This document shows positions 1 through 11,475 of a stretch of DNA of 64,000 nt, piece after piece (position 1 is the first letter of the stretch; each line of letters starts with the position of its first letter). The position numbers and the translations under genes were made by a program. The notes below the pieces were generated by a model. That model saw only the letters and a program-made list of their open reading frames with translations. It was not told the origin of the DNA and ran no database searches. The DNA lies in assembly GCA_963585895.1 (NCBI GenBank), contig OY757921.1, forward strand, positions 54,343,590 through 54,407,589. Reading direction: 5' to 3'. Source of the stretch: Sepioteuthis lessoniana. Taxonomy: Eukaryota; Mollusca; Cephalopoda; Myopsida; Loliginidae.

Positions 1-358
1 GCCTACAAGAACACAGAAGTAAGAGTTATGCTTCTGTAGTTCTCGATGATTCCGAGCGAACTAGAAATAAAAAATACGATGATACTAGCAATGTTTTGAC
101 GTTTGTCGCAGCATCTGCATAGAAAAACTTCAGCAATGCCGTCGTAAGGGTGGAAAGAATACTTCTCAGTTTTTGTTCCCTAAGATTATTTAATAGCATC
201 GAGAAAATACAACTGAGAATGATGGTTGCTACATTTAACAGCAACTCCTGTGCAACAATCATCTCCTACTACAGCCTCAACAATACCAGTAATGAAACGG
301 ACCTCATCACCTTCAACAACGAGCTATCTTCCCTTGTTCGTAGTATTCTCAAACAGGC
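1..358 (+). mobile_element. APE-type LINE fragment (family B), endonuclease region
   Basis: This is a decayed piece of the same non-LTR retrotransposon seen at 9.05-10.87 kb and 19.58-21.76 kb. The stretch from about 150 to 357 translates into the endonuclease segment containing NSIEKIQLRMMVATF and ATIISYY, which aligns residue by residue with the 20.16-20.30 kb copy. In the family this domain nicks target DNA to prime reverse transcription. The fragment starts at or before the window edge and ends abruptly at a (TA)n tract near 358, so the catalytic GDMNAQIG segment is missing. The reading frame is broken upstream of 150. It is a dead remnant. Confidence 0.75.
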
Positions 359-379
359 CGTATATATATAAGTTCCTCC

Positions 380-407
<28 letters not shown>
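358..407. repeat. (TA)n microsatellite, interrupted
   Basis: Two TA runs (358-371 and 379-407) are separated by a short non-repeat spacer, directly at the 3' break of the LINE fragment. Confidence 0.95.
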
Positions 408-411
<4 letters not shown>

Positions 412-560
412 TTATGTTTCCGCGTAAGTGTATTTAAACCTCAATAGGCTTATTTGATGTCAAAGTTATTTTTTTATAAGAACAGTTGTGGTACTAACCT
501 ACCTGTAACTTTCCCAAAGATATTTGTCTGAAAATAAAAGTAATAGCGTGATTAAAGCTT
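400..560 (-). mobile_element. SINE-3 family remnant (tRNA head lost)
   Basis: Read on the minus strand this matches the body of the tRNA-derived SINE family at 31.5, 46.7, 52.0 and 55.5 kb, including the TTTGGGAAAG core hairpin region (506-523) and the segment corresponding to 'gaaagtgaacgtaat'. The tRNA-like head expected beyond 560 is not recognisable. The match is degenerate. Confidence 0.5.
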
Positions 561-1132
561 TGTTTTTTGTTGTTGTTTTTTTTTCTTTTGTTGGGGAAGT
601 GAGTTTGTGCATACGTGTGAGCACTCGAGTCCTTTTTTTAGGCAAAAAAACATAATACCCATGTTTTTTCTCTTTTGAAAAAGGTTATCTTTTTCTGAAA
701 TCAATTGGATGTCTCCAAGAACTGTTGGCCTTGTACTCGTTATAGTATTTCTCTAAATCTATATCACGTAATTAACAATTTTCGATTTGATATATAACTT
801 CCTTTTCGCGTCATTCTTATATCGGAACCATCGATTAAGAGTTCACTTTTCAACATTAAATAGCCATCTCTATTCCCATGTTCTCTGATTTTCTTTAAAA
901 TAACACTAATCGTGATATCTTCCATGACACTTGCATAGTTTCACATCTCTTTCGAAATCAGAACTTAATACACTTAGTAGCTGACAAATCTTCAGACTCC
1001 TCAGTTGTTAAATTAGCTCAGGATTTCACTGAGTTAGATAGGAATAACGTATATCTATGTCATCATATTGGTGGGTGAAATGGCATTCCATAGTTTCGGA
1101 AAATCAGGCTAAGGTTATAAGGCAGCTATTCT
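561..1132. other. AT-rich stretch with no recognised gene
   Basis: I see no coding region, RNA gene or named repeat here. There are only short homopolymer runs, such as T-rich 562-592. Confidence 0.6.
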
Positions 1133-1182
1133 TTGAACAACATTGATTCAGGGAAGACATTTACGTTATCGATGTTGTTCAA
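1133..1182. repeat. Short inverted repeat
   Basis: The arms TTGAACAACATTGAT (1133-1147) and ATCGATGTTGTTCAA (1168-1182) are reverse complements at 14 of 15 positions, with a loop of about 20 nt. No element boundary is evident, and chance origin is possible. Confidence 0.6.
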
Positions 1183-1249
1183 GGTAAATATGCCGTTCCA
1201 AGATTTGGCAAAACGAGGCGGAAGAAAATGTCAAAATGACTCCAGACTT

Positions 1250-1335
1250 CAGCTTCAGATTTTGAATTCAGAGTTGTCTTCTCTTAGACTGGCTGTTCGC
1301 TAAGGCTGTTCGCTAAGGTCCCAATCAGCTCTGAG
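1250..1335 (+). repeat. Dispersed repeat module fragment
   Basis: The segment with GAATTCAGAGTT, a pyrimidine-rich stretch and TTAGACTGGCTG resembles modules at 27.83 kb and 58.12 kb. It contains a small tandem duplication (gctgttcgctaag twice, about 1297-1323). Confidence 0.5.
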
Positions 1336-1484
1336 AAGAAATTATCAATATGATTATACCACCTTGAAAATTAAAACTTTTATTCCTATTTTATATTCAC
1401 TACTGAAAGATGTCATTTACTAATTTTAAATTATTTCAACAAAAGACCAAGTGAAAATTGAAATCACTTACAATGGTATTCTTG

Positions 1485-1491
<7 letters not shown>

Positions 1492-1552
<61 letters not shown>

Positions 1553-1561
1553 TATATATAA
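1492..1561. repeat. (CT)n microsatellite followed by (TA)n
   Basis: About 28 uninterrupted CT units run to 1548, followed by a short TA run. Confidence 0.97.
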
Positions 1562-2583
1562 CGTGATTGCATGATTACCAAATGAATATAAATGCCGGAT
1601 TTACCGTACTGTTTCTGTACTGTAGTTGCCAAGAGAACAAGTGGCTGTGTATCTTGTAGTCAGTGGTAATGTGTGTTGCGTTATTAGCGCTGGACTATCG
1701 TGTTGAGACTTGAAAACCCAAAGGACAACTTGGTTCTTCACCAGTTTTTCCTGTGAAGAGTGAAGGTCGAATTCACGTTCGTTCCTTGTTTTTCTGAAAA
1801 GTAACCATGTTCCCGATTCCTTTCTTGATAAAACGTCTCTTGGTTGACATGTGAAAACTAACCGGTAAAAACGCAAGGAATTTCAGTTTTACAACAATCT
1901 TTTATTTGTCCGTTGATATCCAATCAAAATACAGTTACCTTTAAAGTGAGACGGGGAGAGAGAGACAGAGAAAAAGAGAGAGACAGAGAGGCTAATCGGT
2001 CTTTCTTGTGAGTCACATGAATAAGACTATTCGATTTGAGAAATCAAAACTGACTACCGACTTGTTGAATTCACTTTATGTGTTCGGTCGCCTACTCTCT
2101 GTGTATATCGAGACGTGGCCCGGTATTTATTATCAGAAAAAGTAATTAAAAGTTCATAAATCATAACTATCCCCTCTTCTTTACTCTCGTTAAGACATAC
2201 GTGAACTTCCAGAGGTTTTTTGGAGTCCCATGCTAATATATCTAATTTCTAATTTAAAAGACGACAGTCTTTTTTTCTGAAGATCCGGAATATAATTATC
2301 TAAAATTTTTGATTTATAGATGGTGGTGGCCGGCCCACAAAAAAATCCTTGCACTTAATTCAGGCAGTCTGAGTGACTTCAAAAGATCCACTTTTAACTG
2401 ATAGTCACAGACTGCCAGAAATTTCTTCACATTTATTCTATCTGAGCTGACAGGAAATTTCGTTTATCTATTTTATTTGATTCCTTCGGTTTGTCTGGAT
2501 CATTGTTTTATTCATTTCTACATGTAAAATAATTTTGAATAAAATAGTATCACCCCCCTCAACACGATATAACATCTCTCCCA
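1562..2583. other. Unassigned stretch with GA-rich patch
   Basis: No gene or known repeat was recognised. A purine-rich GA patch lies at about 1949-1991. The longest open frame (minus, 1601-1876) has no recognisable domain and ordinary AT-rich composition, so I do not call it a gene. Confidence 0.5.
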
Positions 2584-2606
2584 CTATATATATATATATA
2601 TATATA
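2584..2606. repeat. (TA)n microsatellite
   Basis: A short uninterrupted TA run. Confidence 0.95.
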
Positions 2607-2749
2607 GACATGCATGTCCCGAATGAGTAAAAATAGCTGGATATTTGATCTTCTATACTCTATATTAGGCATCTCTACCAATATTAGAATGTAATACCAT
2701 GAAATATATGTCATGGTCGAGATCATTCAAACTGCAGTATTATTGAGAC

Positions 2750-4345
2750 CGGCCAGAATACTAAAAAAAAAGAGTCTTGGAGTATTGAAGAGACATGATA
2801 ATAAAGAAAGACTGGTTTCCTGATCCTTGAAATATAAGAAATATGCAACATACATAGAGATTTAAGGCAACAAGATCCTGGTGCAATAATCGACACTCCA
2901 AATAATGAGAAACAAGAAAACTCTAACCTAAATGGACCGTAAAGTAATAAGAATCGAAACAACACACACCCAAACCAGACAGAACAAAGACTAACACACG
3001 AAGAAACACTAATATACAGATTATCAAGAGAATTATGTCTGAAAAGAAGACTACATTACTATTGTTAAAAAACCGAGACTGGAAAACTGTCATGCCGGAA
3101 ACTAAAAAAAAAAAACGAATTATTAGCACATATCTCAACGAGCAACATCAGGACATTTAACGAACAAATCTATGCAGGAGCGAAAGAAGTCTGGGATAAA
3201 ATCGGTGTTCCTCTAAATAACATGAACAAAAACACAAAACCTGGACAGGAAATACGACTGGAAATGGAGATAAGAAATCTACGACAGCTAGCAAAAATGG
3301 TAAGACAGAGGGAAAACGTGGGAATATGTTAGGGCTAAAAGAAAAAACCAGCACAAGTAAGACTTACAATACAACTCGAGGAAATGAACCAGAAGGTACT
3401 GGTAAAAGAAGGAAGACGAGAAATTTCGAAATGGGATCAAACAATACAAGCAAAACAGGACATTCCAAAACAACGAAAAAAAAATTTCTCAGCAATTAGG
3501 GGGGGTGCAAGAAGACATAAAAATGACTTGATGACAAGGGAAAAAAAGAAATTTCCAGCAAAATATGGGAACAAAGAGAACATAACAGAAAAACCGAATG
3601 GATTAGCAACATGGGAAAAGAGTTAAAAGACTCGAATAAGAACCCAAGGCGAAAATACTCCTCGATTCACTCGGAGCACCACTCCAAAAAGTACCAAATT
3701 GGTAAACGTAAGGACATGATTGCATACATGGATACTGGTTTTAAAAAATTCCCTTCCATCCATGACAGAATGGCAATCGAAATGAATGCATTCTTACAAG
3801 AAGCTGATATACTCAAGTGGATGACCAAAGGAGAAACTACCCAAATCAAAAAAGACTCCCAAAAAGGAACCGCCCCGAACAACTACAGACCCATGAGGTG
3901 CCTATTGATGATGAAGAGAATTCTAACGGCACAAATTAGGGAGGAGTTTTACTATTTGCCAATAAACCACCGACTGTTCCCTGAGTAATAGAAAGAATGC
4001 TACAAGGAGGGACCAGTGGAACAGGAAAGCTACTATACATTGATCAGCACATCCTCAAGAAGAAAACGAGACAGAAAAATCTAGTTATGGCGTGATTTGT
4101 CAACAAAAAGGCATATGATATGGTTCTACGAAGCTGGATAATAAACTGTCTCAAAATGTACAAGATATCCGGCGAAGTCATAAAGTTTCTCGAGAATACC
4201 ATAGAAAACTGGAGAGTGAAAGTAACAGCCAGGAAAAAAAGCTGAGGTGAAATCCAGAAAGAGATCTTCTAGTGAGAAGTGAAAAACCATCAGCTTACGT
4301 TAGTCTGAAAAATCTCAAAGGAGTAAAATAATTATTATAGGAAGG
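2750..4345 (+). mobile_element. R2/R4-like LINE, internally deleted copy A
   Basis: This is a remnant of a non-LTR retrotransposon of the restriction-like-endonuclease type. From about 3140 to 4240 the plus strand gives, across several frames and stops, the linker and the start of the reverse transcriptase: FKKFPSIHDRMAIEMNAFLQ, DILKWMTKGETTQIKKDS, KGTAPNNYRPM and, after a stop, the remains of the YIDQHI and KMYKISGEVIKF segments. The same order occurs at 40.85-41.34 kb and 35.2-35.75 kb. The YMDD segment, thumb and C-terminal endonuclease are missing: mid-RT sequence near 4250 passes directly into sequence like the family's 3' terminus (about 4290-4325, compare 39.08-39.13 kb), then a short AT-rich tail near 4328-4340. 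It is inactive. The clade is inferred from copies D and F. Confidence 0.75.
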
Positions 4346-4439
4346 GAATTCGTAACATAAACTACACTTGCTATACTGTGGCATATAATCAATTTTTGCT
4401 TTTATATAATTGGTACTTCAAGCATTAATTTGTGCTGCT

Positions 4440-5115
4440 ATTAAAAGAAATCTATTTTCTCCCTTGAGGTTTCCCTTAGCCATGTTCCGATATTCTCATG
4501 TATAATCTCGTCAGTTTCTTTCTTTGCTCTTTTAAATATATTCCTGCCATGATTTATATTTATTCACCTATGTAATCCACAACACCGGCAATTTCTTCCT
4601 CTTTTTTTTTTTTTTGCACATAGAATATGTCTATGTTATCTCTCATATATAAGGTCTTTTGCATAGTAATCAATTTCCTTATCATTTGGTCCATTTGTCA
4701 GAGTTCCTCTCTTGTACACTTTAAGAATGTTGCTAAGCATCGTCCAAGGAAAACCGCCCAGGTGTTTATTCCTTTGTTAAGACTTTTGCTGCAGGTTTCT
4801 AGAAGTTTTTATCTTCTTCTGAGGAACTCTTTCATTTTATTTTCATCTCTATTTGTTTGGTAGTGTCAACTTCTAAGTTTGACAAGAAATTGTAATTTTC
4901 TTTCTCTCGAAGCGCTTTAATGCTTTCCTCATTTGGCAGTTCTGTTTTTTTATATTGTTCTTTTCCCATCTTTCATTATCTGCATGGTCCAGTTTTCAAT
5001 CCTAAATTCAATTTCTATGTACTCGCTTATGTTCTTATACTTCTTTTTCGCTATCGACAAATATTTCCCGTTCTTCATCAAACAAAAATTCGAATGATTC
5101 CTCTACCTCCATCAA
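4440..5115 (-). mobile_element. R2/R4-like LINE fragment B (RT thumb region)
   Basis: On the minus strand this aligns with the 29.28-29.75 kb copy. Recognisable segments in broken frames correspond to the post-YMDD 'VRIYSEDI' region, a 'RKLLET' segment, an 'INTWAV' segment, 'KCTREEL' and 'RKLITMQK'. These are the thumb and linker of the reverse transcriptase. It lies tail-to-tail with copy A, which is on the plus strand, so the two insertions are independent or one was inverted. Many stops are present and no intact domain remains. Confidence 0.65.
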
Positions 5116-5384
5116 ACTATTGAAGTTATATCATCATTTTTACACAATTACTGTGCACTAAATTGTTTGGTTGATTTATTCATTTTGACATCCTGTCAAC
5201 CCGTCTACCTCTATTTTATACGTTTTGGAAATCACATCATTTGCAAGTTCACATTTACTTTTGTGTCTGGTTGTTTAATTGTTTTAAAAAAAACACGTTT
5301 CTATCGAAAACGAATACTTATTTTCAAAACAGACCGATTTGAGCCAAAGATCAACCTAGCGGGTACTACCACACAATTCAAGGC

Positions 5385-5740
5385 TCCTTTGGTGATGTAA
5401 TGGTTAGCATGCTAGACTTGCAAACCTTCATGACTGAGTTAAATTCTCATTGGGTGTCCCATTCATGCGGCCTTGTGCCCCATTTAAGCGAAGCCGCTAA
5501 GTAAACTACAACTACACTAATTCAAAGTGGATCTGGAAGTTATATCCAGGAAGGGGTACTTCTTACTCCTCAGATCTCTGGAACTAGGGCCTCACAAGAA
5601 GATGTAGTTTATCATCATACTCAAGTCACACTTTTTGTACTGTTCTTACTCCTCTGTAGACGACAGAGCCAGCATATTCCAAGCCTCACCGACAGACCTC
5701 GTCCACACTAGGTTGTCTTCTATATATGAATATATTGAAA
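5385..5740 (+). mobile_element. tRNA-derived SINE-2, copy a
   Basis: The head carries an A-box-like TGATGTAATGG (5393-5403) and a B-box-like GAGTTAAATTC (5436-5446) at tRNA-like spacing, the internal RNA polymerase III promoter of such SINEs. The segment 'ttgtgcccc..ttaagcgaag' after the head recurs in the copy at 56.74 kb. The downstream body to about 5740 is assigned by continuity only. It abuts SINE-1a, which is on the opposite strand. Confidence 0.65.
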
Positions 5741-5992
5741 TAAGTAAAAGTAAAGTAGGCGACCCGAAGTCTCCCTTTTCAATAGCTACTACACTAAGTA
5801 GTAGGTAAGGGCGCTACTCCTTTTCCTGGATTGCTCCGCTTTACCCTTGATCAGTACCTTATAATGCTGAGTGTTCAGCAAGGAGGCATCAAGTATCATT
5901 TTTTTAAGTCTTTGGTATGACGCGACCTAAGATTGAACCCCGGTCTCCCGGATCATTAGCAAACACTCTAACCATCATGCCAAGGGCCCGGT
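5741..5992 (-). mobile_element. tRNA-derived SINE-1, copy a (best head)
   Basis: On the minus strand the head reads CTTGGCATGATGG (A box, about 5972-5984) and, 35-40 nt later, GGGTTCAATC (B box, about 5931-5940), both close to tRNA consensus. The body (TAGCTATTGAAAAGG and a segment of the type GAGCAATCCAGG) recurs at 37.7 kb and 48.2 kb. SINEs of this kind are transcribed by Pol III and mobilised by LINE enzymes. The exact 3' end is uncertain. Confidence 0.75.
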
Positions 5993-6375
5993 TGAAATAC
6001 TTAAGCAAAGAAAAAAGTTAATTCATATGATCTAGTTATTTTACATGTTCAAATTAGCGTATATACAAAAATATTGATAATACACTCTGATTGATATCTT
6101 ATTAAAATATATTACAATTTTGGTGCTTTTATGGCATTTGTTAAATCGATTTGCAAATGCCATTACAAAAGTATTTTGATAGAAAACACCCCGGATAAAT
6201 CTGAACTAGCTAGTCAATGTTACAGGTTGAGCTCTGAAGTAAATGTAACAAAAAGTGGTAGACAAATAAATCATAAACCAAGAATATTATTTTCCGGTTT
6301 TGGCTTCATCACTAACTTTATTGTTTATCATTATCCTTGCATTATTGCGTGTAATTACTATACGCGTTTAAACAA
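5993..6375. other. AT-rich stretch with no recognised feature
   Basis: An open frame runs through here into the LINE piece downstream (6131-6676), but its first 80 codons match no family I recognise, and the frame simply crosses the microsatellite. Confidence 0.5.
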
Positions 6376-6405
6376 TCTATCTATCTATATATATATATAT
6401 ATATA
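6376..6405. repeat. (CTAT)n/(TA)n microsatellite
   Basis: Short CTAT units grade into TA units. Confidence 0.93.
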
Positions 6406-6961
6406 CGTTGGGCAGGACATCTTGTTAGGATGGAGGATAGCAGACTCCCGAAGCAACTCCAATGCGGTAAATGACCGGGATATAAACCCAAGAAGCGTTT
6501 CAAGGACATCATCATCATCATCATCATGTCGCGCCGTCTGCGCGGATGGCATGAATTTTGAGGATTGGGAAAGAACAGTGACAAATCGTGCGACCTGGAG
6601 GAGACTCATTTATGATTGCTGTAGAAGGTTTGAGGCAATGCGACTCGTGCACTTCACCCTGAAGCGAGTTCTGTGAAAGTGACAGAGGTCAGACATCCTG
6701 GATACATTTCCAACATTCAGGCCTGACCATATAAGTAATGTGTGGCAGTGCTTGCCTGTCACAGGCTGGTCTCTTGAGTCATGAGCGGCCCCATGATGAC
6801 AGACAATCACGTGAAAAACATGTGTACACGAATGAAAGCCGGGGATATCAGATGTCTTTTGTGCAATAGAACGTGTGGAAGCAAAGCTGGACTTCTGAGC
6901 CATTAGCGTGCTAACAACCGAACATTGTAGAAATGGCCTTCTTCTCTGAAGAAGTGGTACA

Positions 6962-6962
<1 letters not shown>
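6400..6962 (+). mobile_element. LINE 3' end with C-terminal zinc-finger-like motif
   Basis: The plus strand encodes, with frameshifts, the C-terminus typical of APE-type LINEs: WAGHLVRMEDSRLPKQLQ (about 6411-6465), a (CAT)n tract at about 6508-6527, then DWERTVTNRATWRRLIYDCC (about 6563-6625). About 200 nt further on is IRCLLCNRTCGSKAGLLSH (about 6847-6903), a C-x2-C start of the degenerate zinc finger such elements carry at their end. A stop follows the H. Endonuclease and RT are absent. It is flanked by TA repeats on both sides. Confidence 0.7.

Positions 6963-6963
<1 letters not shown>

Positions 6964-7025
<62 letters not shown>
6964..7025. repeat. Long (TA)n microsatellite
   Basis: About 31 uninterrupted TA units at the 3' end of the LINE fragment. 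Confidence 0.98.
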
Positions 7026-7029
<4 letters not shown>

Positions 7030-7218
7030 TGAACACGCATATACTCAGGTGCATAAACTTAATAACAACTTAATAACATTATCGGTGTGTAAATATAATA
7101 CAACATATGGAAATTTCTTAAACAACAATGTTATGGCATATTTTATGACCGGATCCTTTCTTGGTGCATTTTTTTACTTGTTTTTATCAAAACCTATCAA
7201 CATTCACTGAGACTCGGC

Positions 7219-7246
7219 GTTATATATATATATATATATATATATA
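7219..7246. repeat. (TA)n microsatellite hosting a mariner end
   Basis: The last TA of this run is immediately followed by the mariner terminal repeat, fitting mariner's TA target preference. Confidence 0.93.
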
Positions 7247-7805
7247 CGAGGATCATTAAATAAGTTTCCAGACTTTTTTCGTATGCGCACTTTTATTCAT
7301 AGTATACTCATGAAACTCAAGTCCCCTTCGAAGTTATCTCCTCCAGCTGCAATGCACTTGTTGTACTGTTCAAACAACTTCTGGAAGGCCCCATGGAAGT
7401 CCTCTTGTGTGAGCGTGTCAATGACCTTCGTCACAGCCTCTTTCATCTCCTCAATTGTCCCATAACGACAGCCTCTGAGCTTAGAGAATAACCAAAAGTC
7501 ACAGGGGGCAAGGTCTGGACTACAGGGAGGATGAGGAACTGACTTGATGCCCATCTTGCTCAAGTAGTCTGTGACAAGGATGCAGTTGTGGACTGGTGCA
7601 TTGTAAATGGTAGAAATTCCACTGACCCGATTTGAAGAGTGCTGGCCTCTTCCGACGGAATCTCTTGCTGAACTCCCTCAAAACCTTAACATAGTAACCC
7701 TCATCCTAACCCTTTGGCCAATCAACTTTGAGTTATTGACTTCCCTACTCCTCCCACACCTCTCATCATCCCTCACAGATTCCCTGCCTTTTTCAAGACA
7801 ATTGT
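7247..7805 (-). mobile_element. mariner transposon remnant, 3' half
   Basis: Mariner transposases cut and paste DNA using a DD34D triad. The terminal inverted repeat starts at 7247 (CGAGGATCATTAAATAAG...), directly after a TA. The minus strand encodes the transposase C-terminus, 7563 down to 7297: MGIKSVPHPPCSPDLAPCDF with the third catalytic Asp in APCD, WLFSKLRGCRY, and ALTQEDFHGAFQ-like sequence. Upstream, the DNAPVHN motif reads YNAPVHN, so the second catalytic Asp is replaced by Tyr. The 5' half of the element and its second TIR are missing beyond about 7805. Such sequences are often labelled SETMAR-like, but no SET domain is here. Confidence 0.88.
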
Positions 7806-8778
7806 AGAATGGTTTGAGTTGGTATAGATATAAACTGTCGAACTGATTGATTTTCTATTCCAATGTTCGTATATAGATGAGAGAAAAAGAGACTTACCCA
7901 GCCTTTTCAGGATGAGGGGGGATAACATTACATATTATGGAGTAATAAGAATCTTCAATATATTTCTTTTAAGTTTATACATTCATTTATTTATTTTCAT
8001 TGAAGTAAATGTTTATAAAATCAATATCGAATATCGTTTCATCGCTAAAAAGCAATTAAAAAACAAAATTAATTAATGATAGTTTCAATTATTAAGAAAA
8101 ATACAAAATTATCATTAAGAAAAACTTATGCTATCATTAAGGAAATTTTGTGATTACGAAAATACAAAAAAAAAGAAAGAAATTATTATATGCGTATAAA
8201 GAAATAGAATACAGTTTTTTAAATTCGCAGCTTAAAACAATTCTAAAATTTTCTTGAAGTTCCCTATTACTTTTTTTTACACATGAAGTAAATTATAAAA
8301 CACGGGAATATTGATAATTGTCATTATTTCAGAGTCATTTCTTTTTTTTAACAAACTGATATCACTGTCTTTTAAAAAAATTACAAATTTATTTAATTAT
8401 AATTTCAGTCTGATTTATCATCACTTTAGCAATGCTACATTAATGCATTGTTTTTGTATTAATTGGATTTCGAAAAGGTGTAAACAAAGGGAGTTAATTG
8501 TACGGGAGCAAATAAGACGTGAACATTTTCAAAGTTAGGTAAGCAAAACTTACCAAAAACTGTTCCCAGTGGCTAAATATTCTCGCAGCTAATTTTAAAT
8601 TCATCAAAAGGTAAATATCAGGTTACCGTATATGTTTTATGCTAACAATACATCGTTTTTTCAAATAATTAGGGTACAGACTAACAAATTTGATATTATC
8701 ATAGTTATAAATATGAGATTAGGAAAATCGAAAACGAAGAAATATTTATGAAAAAAAAACATAGAAGTTTTATACAAA

Positions 8779-8827
<49 letters not shown>

Positions 8828-9049
8828 TTCTATCTCGTGTATTGAGTACTTTATTAAGTTTTAGCTTAGGTAATTCTGTCGGTGTTTCTTTTGACTCTAC
8901 ATACGTGCAGTTTGATTATTTTCAAGTATCACTTGTGTTTTTCGTTTTGTCGAAATGAATTTTTAAAGAATAGACGTGGACTTTACCTAAGTTAAAACTT
9001 AATAATATTTTTGAAAATCAGACCTACTCTAAAAACCTCTAAACTTTTC
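7806..9049. other. Very AT-rich stretch, no recognised gene
   Basis: The stretch contains a (TA)n run at 8780-8825 and several A or T homopolymers. The 75-codon frame at 8311-8538 is low-complexity and is not called. Confidence 0.6.
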
Positions 9050-10872
9050 CTCTCCTCCCCCAAAAAACATAACAGAATCCATGGGAAGCAGCATGATGGA
9101 CGTAAAAGCAAGCGGATAAACCCTCTGACGGCTCAACGCAATGCCTAACATGACCTTGGACGTATGAACCCTACGGTTCTTCGGACAGGATCAATTAGTT
9201 CGTTTGGGGAACTACTGCTGCTCATCAATAAGGGTGGCTTCTGTAGATGAAAATAAAAACTGCCACTGAAAGATAACCATGACCCACACTCAAACCACAT
9301 GTCCAAACCGCATCCCTCTTCGCGCGGGTAAAAAAAGGTTAAAAAAAAGTCCGGCTGGGGTTGGAGCCCTGGCTTCAGTGTTCGAAAAATCAGCTACAGA
9401 GCTCTAACAACAAAAATTACTAAAACGCAAACACACAGTACAAATAGCAACATTTAGCGTTAGAACCTTAAATCGAATATGACAACTACCGGAGCATACT
9501 GCATCTGCCATAGGACATAAAAAGACATAATATGCATTCAAGAACACACATACACACAGAGTTAGGATATTAAATATCACGATACCGGCAATGGATGGAC
9601 GCTAGACACTGCATCACCCTGGAAAAGCTCTGTCAATGCCACAATAGGAGGAGTAGGTATGCTTATAGGACCACAAACCCTAAAATCACTCAATAGTAAA
9701 GAGAAAATACACCCAAGGTTGATGGTAGCAACTTTTAATGGCAACCCAAGAGCATCAATCATCTCCTGCTACAGTCCAACCAATATTAGTGAAGAAACTT
9801 AACTCATCGCCTTCTACGATGAGCTATCCTCTCTTGTGCGTAGCATCCCGAAACCCAACGTTCTCGTCATTAGCGGAGACATGAATGCCAAATCGGGAAA
9901 AAACGGAAACCACAAATACAGCCTACACAACTCGTCAAACAAGAATGGAAAACATCTAACAGATTAAACGATAGATAATAGATTAACATGCCTAAATACA
10001 AACTTTCAAAAATGGGAGGAAAATTATGGACCAACACATACTCAAACAATACTAAAGCGCAAATATACTACGTTTTATAAACAAAAAATTGAAAAAATAA
10101 CGCAGTGAATTGCGAGGCGTACTCCTCTTTCGTGAATGTGACCTCCGATCACCGAATTGTCACGGCAAAAATACAATTGAGCCTACAAAAGAACAACACC
10201 CGATAAACGACCACCATACCCTATGACTGTGCCCTTCTAAATAACAATGATATTAGATATAAATGTGAGTTAGAATTGAGAAGCAAATTCGATGCACTAC
10301 AGGAGAAGACAGAAACACGTACTCCGAATGACGAATATGAGAATTTCGTCGACACCCACCTAGACGCAGCTGCTAAATACATACCAACAAAACCAAGAAC
10401 TAAATCTAGAGTCCCATGGGAAACATTAGCGGTTAGAGAAAAATGTGCTGACGTGAAAACTGCCACCAAATGCAATAAAAAAAACTCAACAAACGCAAAT
10501 GCCCTGAAACTAAAAAAGGCACAAAATGAATTAGCAAGCATACACCTAAAAGAACAGACAGAATACATACAAAATCAAATAGATAAGATTAGAGACAAGT
10601 GATACACCTACCACCCATTACGAAAACTATCCATATTGGACGAACCAGACATGCAGGATACTGCTGAAGAAGTCGGGGCAAGCCCATAAGTGATGTACTC
10701 CTATGGAGCGCTTCACATGGCCGAACAGGGCGACCAGCTCGAACCTAAATATAGCAGCTCTGTGATGATACGAACCTGAGGACCTGCCGGAAGCGATGAA
10801 CGATAGGGAGAGGTGGCAAGAAAGGGTCAGGGATATTTGTGCTGATGGCACAACAAGATGATGATGATGTGT
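9050..10872 (+). mobile_element. APE-type LINE family B, internally deleted copy
   Basis: Its 5' untranslated region shares ATGGGAAGCAG and a 'gaactactgctgctc' block with the 19.58 kb copy. The endonuclease region follows in broken frames: an ICIQEH-like start (near 9534), GDMNAKSGK (about 9878) and NRLTCLNTNFQK (about 9980). The linker 10276-10602 is an open frame ending EYIQNQIDKIRDK. The sequence then jumps to the extreme C-terminus (SDVLLWSASHG, about 10690-10720; PEAMNDRERWQERVRDICAD, about 10789-10848) and a (GAT)n tail at 10857-10870. The whole RT domain is missing. In this family the protein nicks DNA and reverse-transcribes its own RNA; this copy cannot. Confidence 0.82.
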
Positions 10873-11266
10873 TTTTTTTGTCTTTTCTTTTTTTTTTCTT
10901 AAATTTTTCAGATATCAGTTTGCAGGATTTGCAAATTGTACAATCTGTTTTTTTTTTTTAACTATGATAAAAATAACAGTTCTTCCTCAGCCATTTCCTC
11001 TTTCTTGGTAGGAGATGATTCAAATATTATAAATCACTAATGTATAATCGATATGTTAAATAAATACTTAATATTATCTAAAACTGGTTCGTTCTGCGCA
11101 GTTGTAAACAAACACCAGATTTGTATAAATATCCTAAATCTCGATGTTAACTTAATATCCACATTGCTAATATTTATGAATAAAATTAGTTCCAAAAATA
11201 CTCATTTGATGAAGCGGCCGCCTTGTTTCCCAGACAACAAACCAATTGAAAGTTTGTGTTATATTC
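10873..11266. other. AT-rich spacer, no recognised feature
   Basis: T-rich runs lie near 10870-10965. No coding or RNA signal was seen. Confidence 0.5.
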
Positions 11267-11462
11267 TGTTATAACGTGTATTTCGCTAAAGAAAATAAGA
11301 AATAGTTTTCTTGGTGGTAATAAATCAAACGCAGAATAACAGCCAGGTTGTATTTGATAAACAATGTCCATCAAAATCTGGTTCCACCGATCGTAATTTA
11401 TTAACTATATATAATGGAATAAAACATTTTGATACAACGGGAGATACAGGTTTACGTCCACA
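11267..11462 (-). repeat. 3' LTR of gypsy-1
   Basis: On the plus strand it begins TGTTATAACGTGTATTTCG and ends TTTACGTCCACA, giving TG...CA termini. It matches 16900-17108 throughout, for example 'gatcgtaatttattaacta'. Confidence 0.82.
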
Positions 11463-11465
11463 AAA

Positions 11466-11475
11466 CCTCTCTCTC
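11466..11475 (-). other. Polypurine tract of gypsy-1
   Basis: On the minus strand GAGAGAGAGG lies a few bases inside the 3' LTR, the expected position of the plus-strand primer site. The copy of the repeat at 17.1 kb lacks it on its outer side, which fixes the element's orientation. Confidence 0.65.

Noticed and set aside
5931-5990. Functional tRNA gene
   Set aside because: A and B boxes are good, but the acceptor stem does not pair and a SINE body follows, with copies elsewhere in the window.
7297-7563. SETMAR-like host gene
   Set aside because: Only mariner transposase sequence is present. No SET domain exists nearby, and TIRs with TA flanks explain it.
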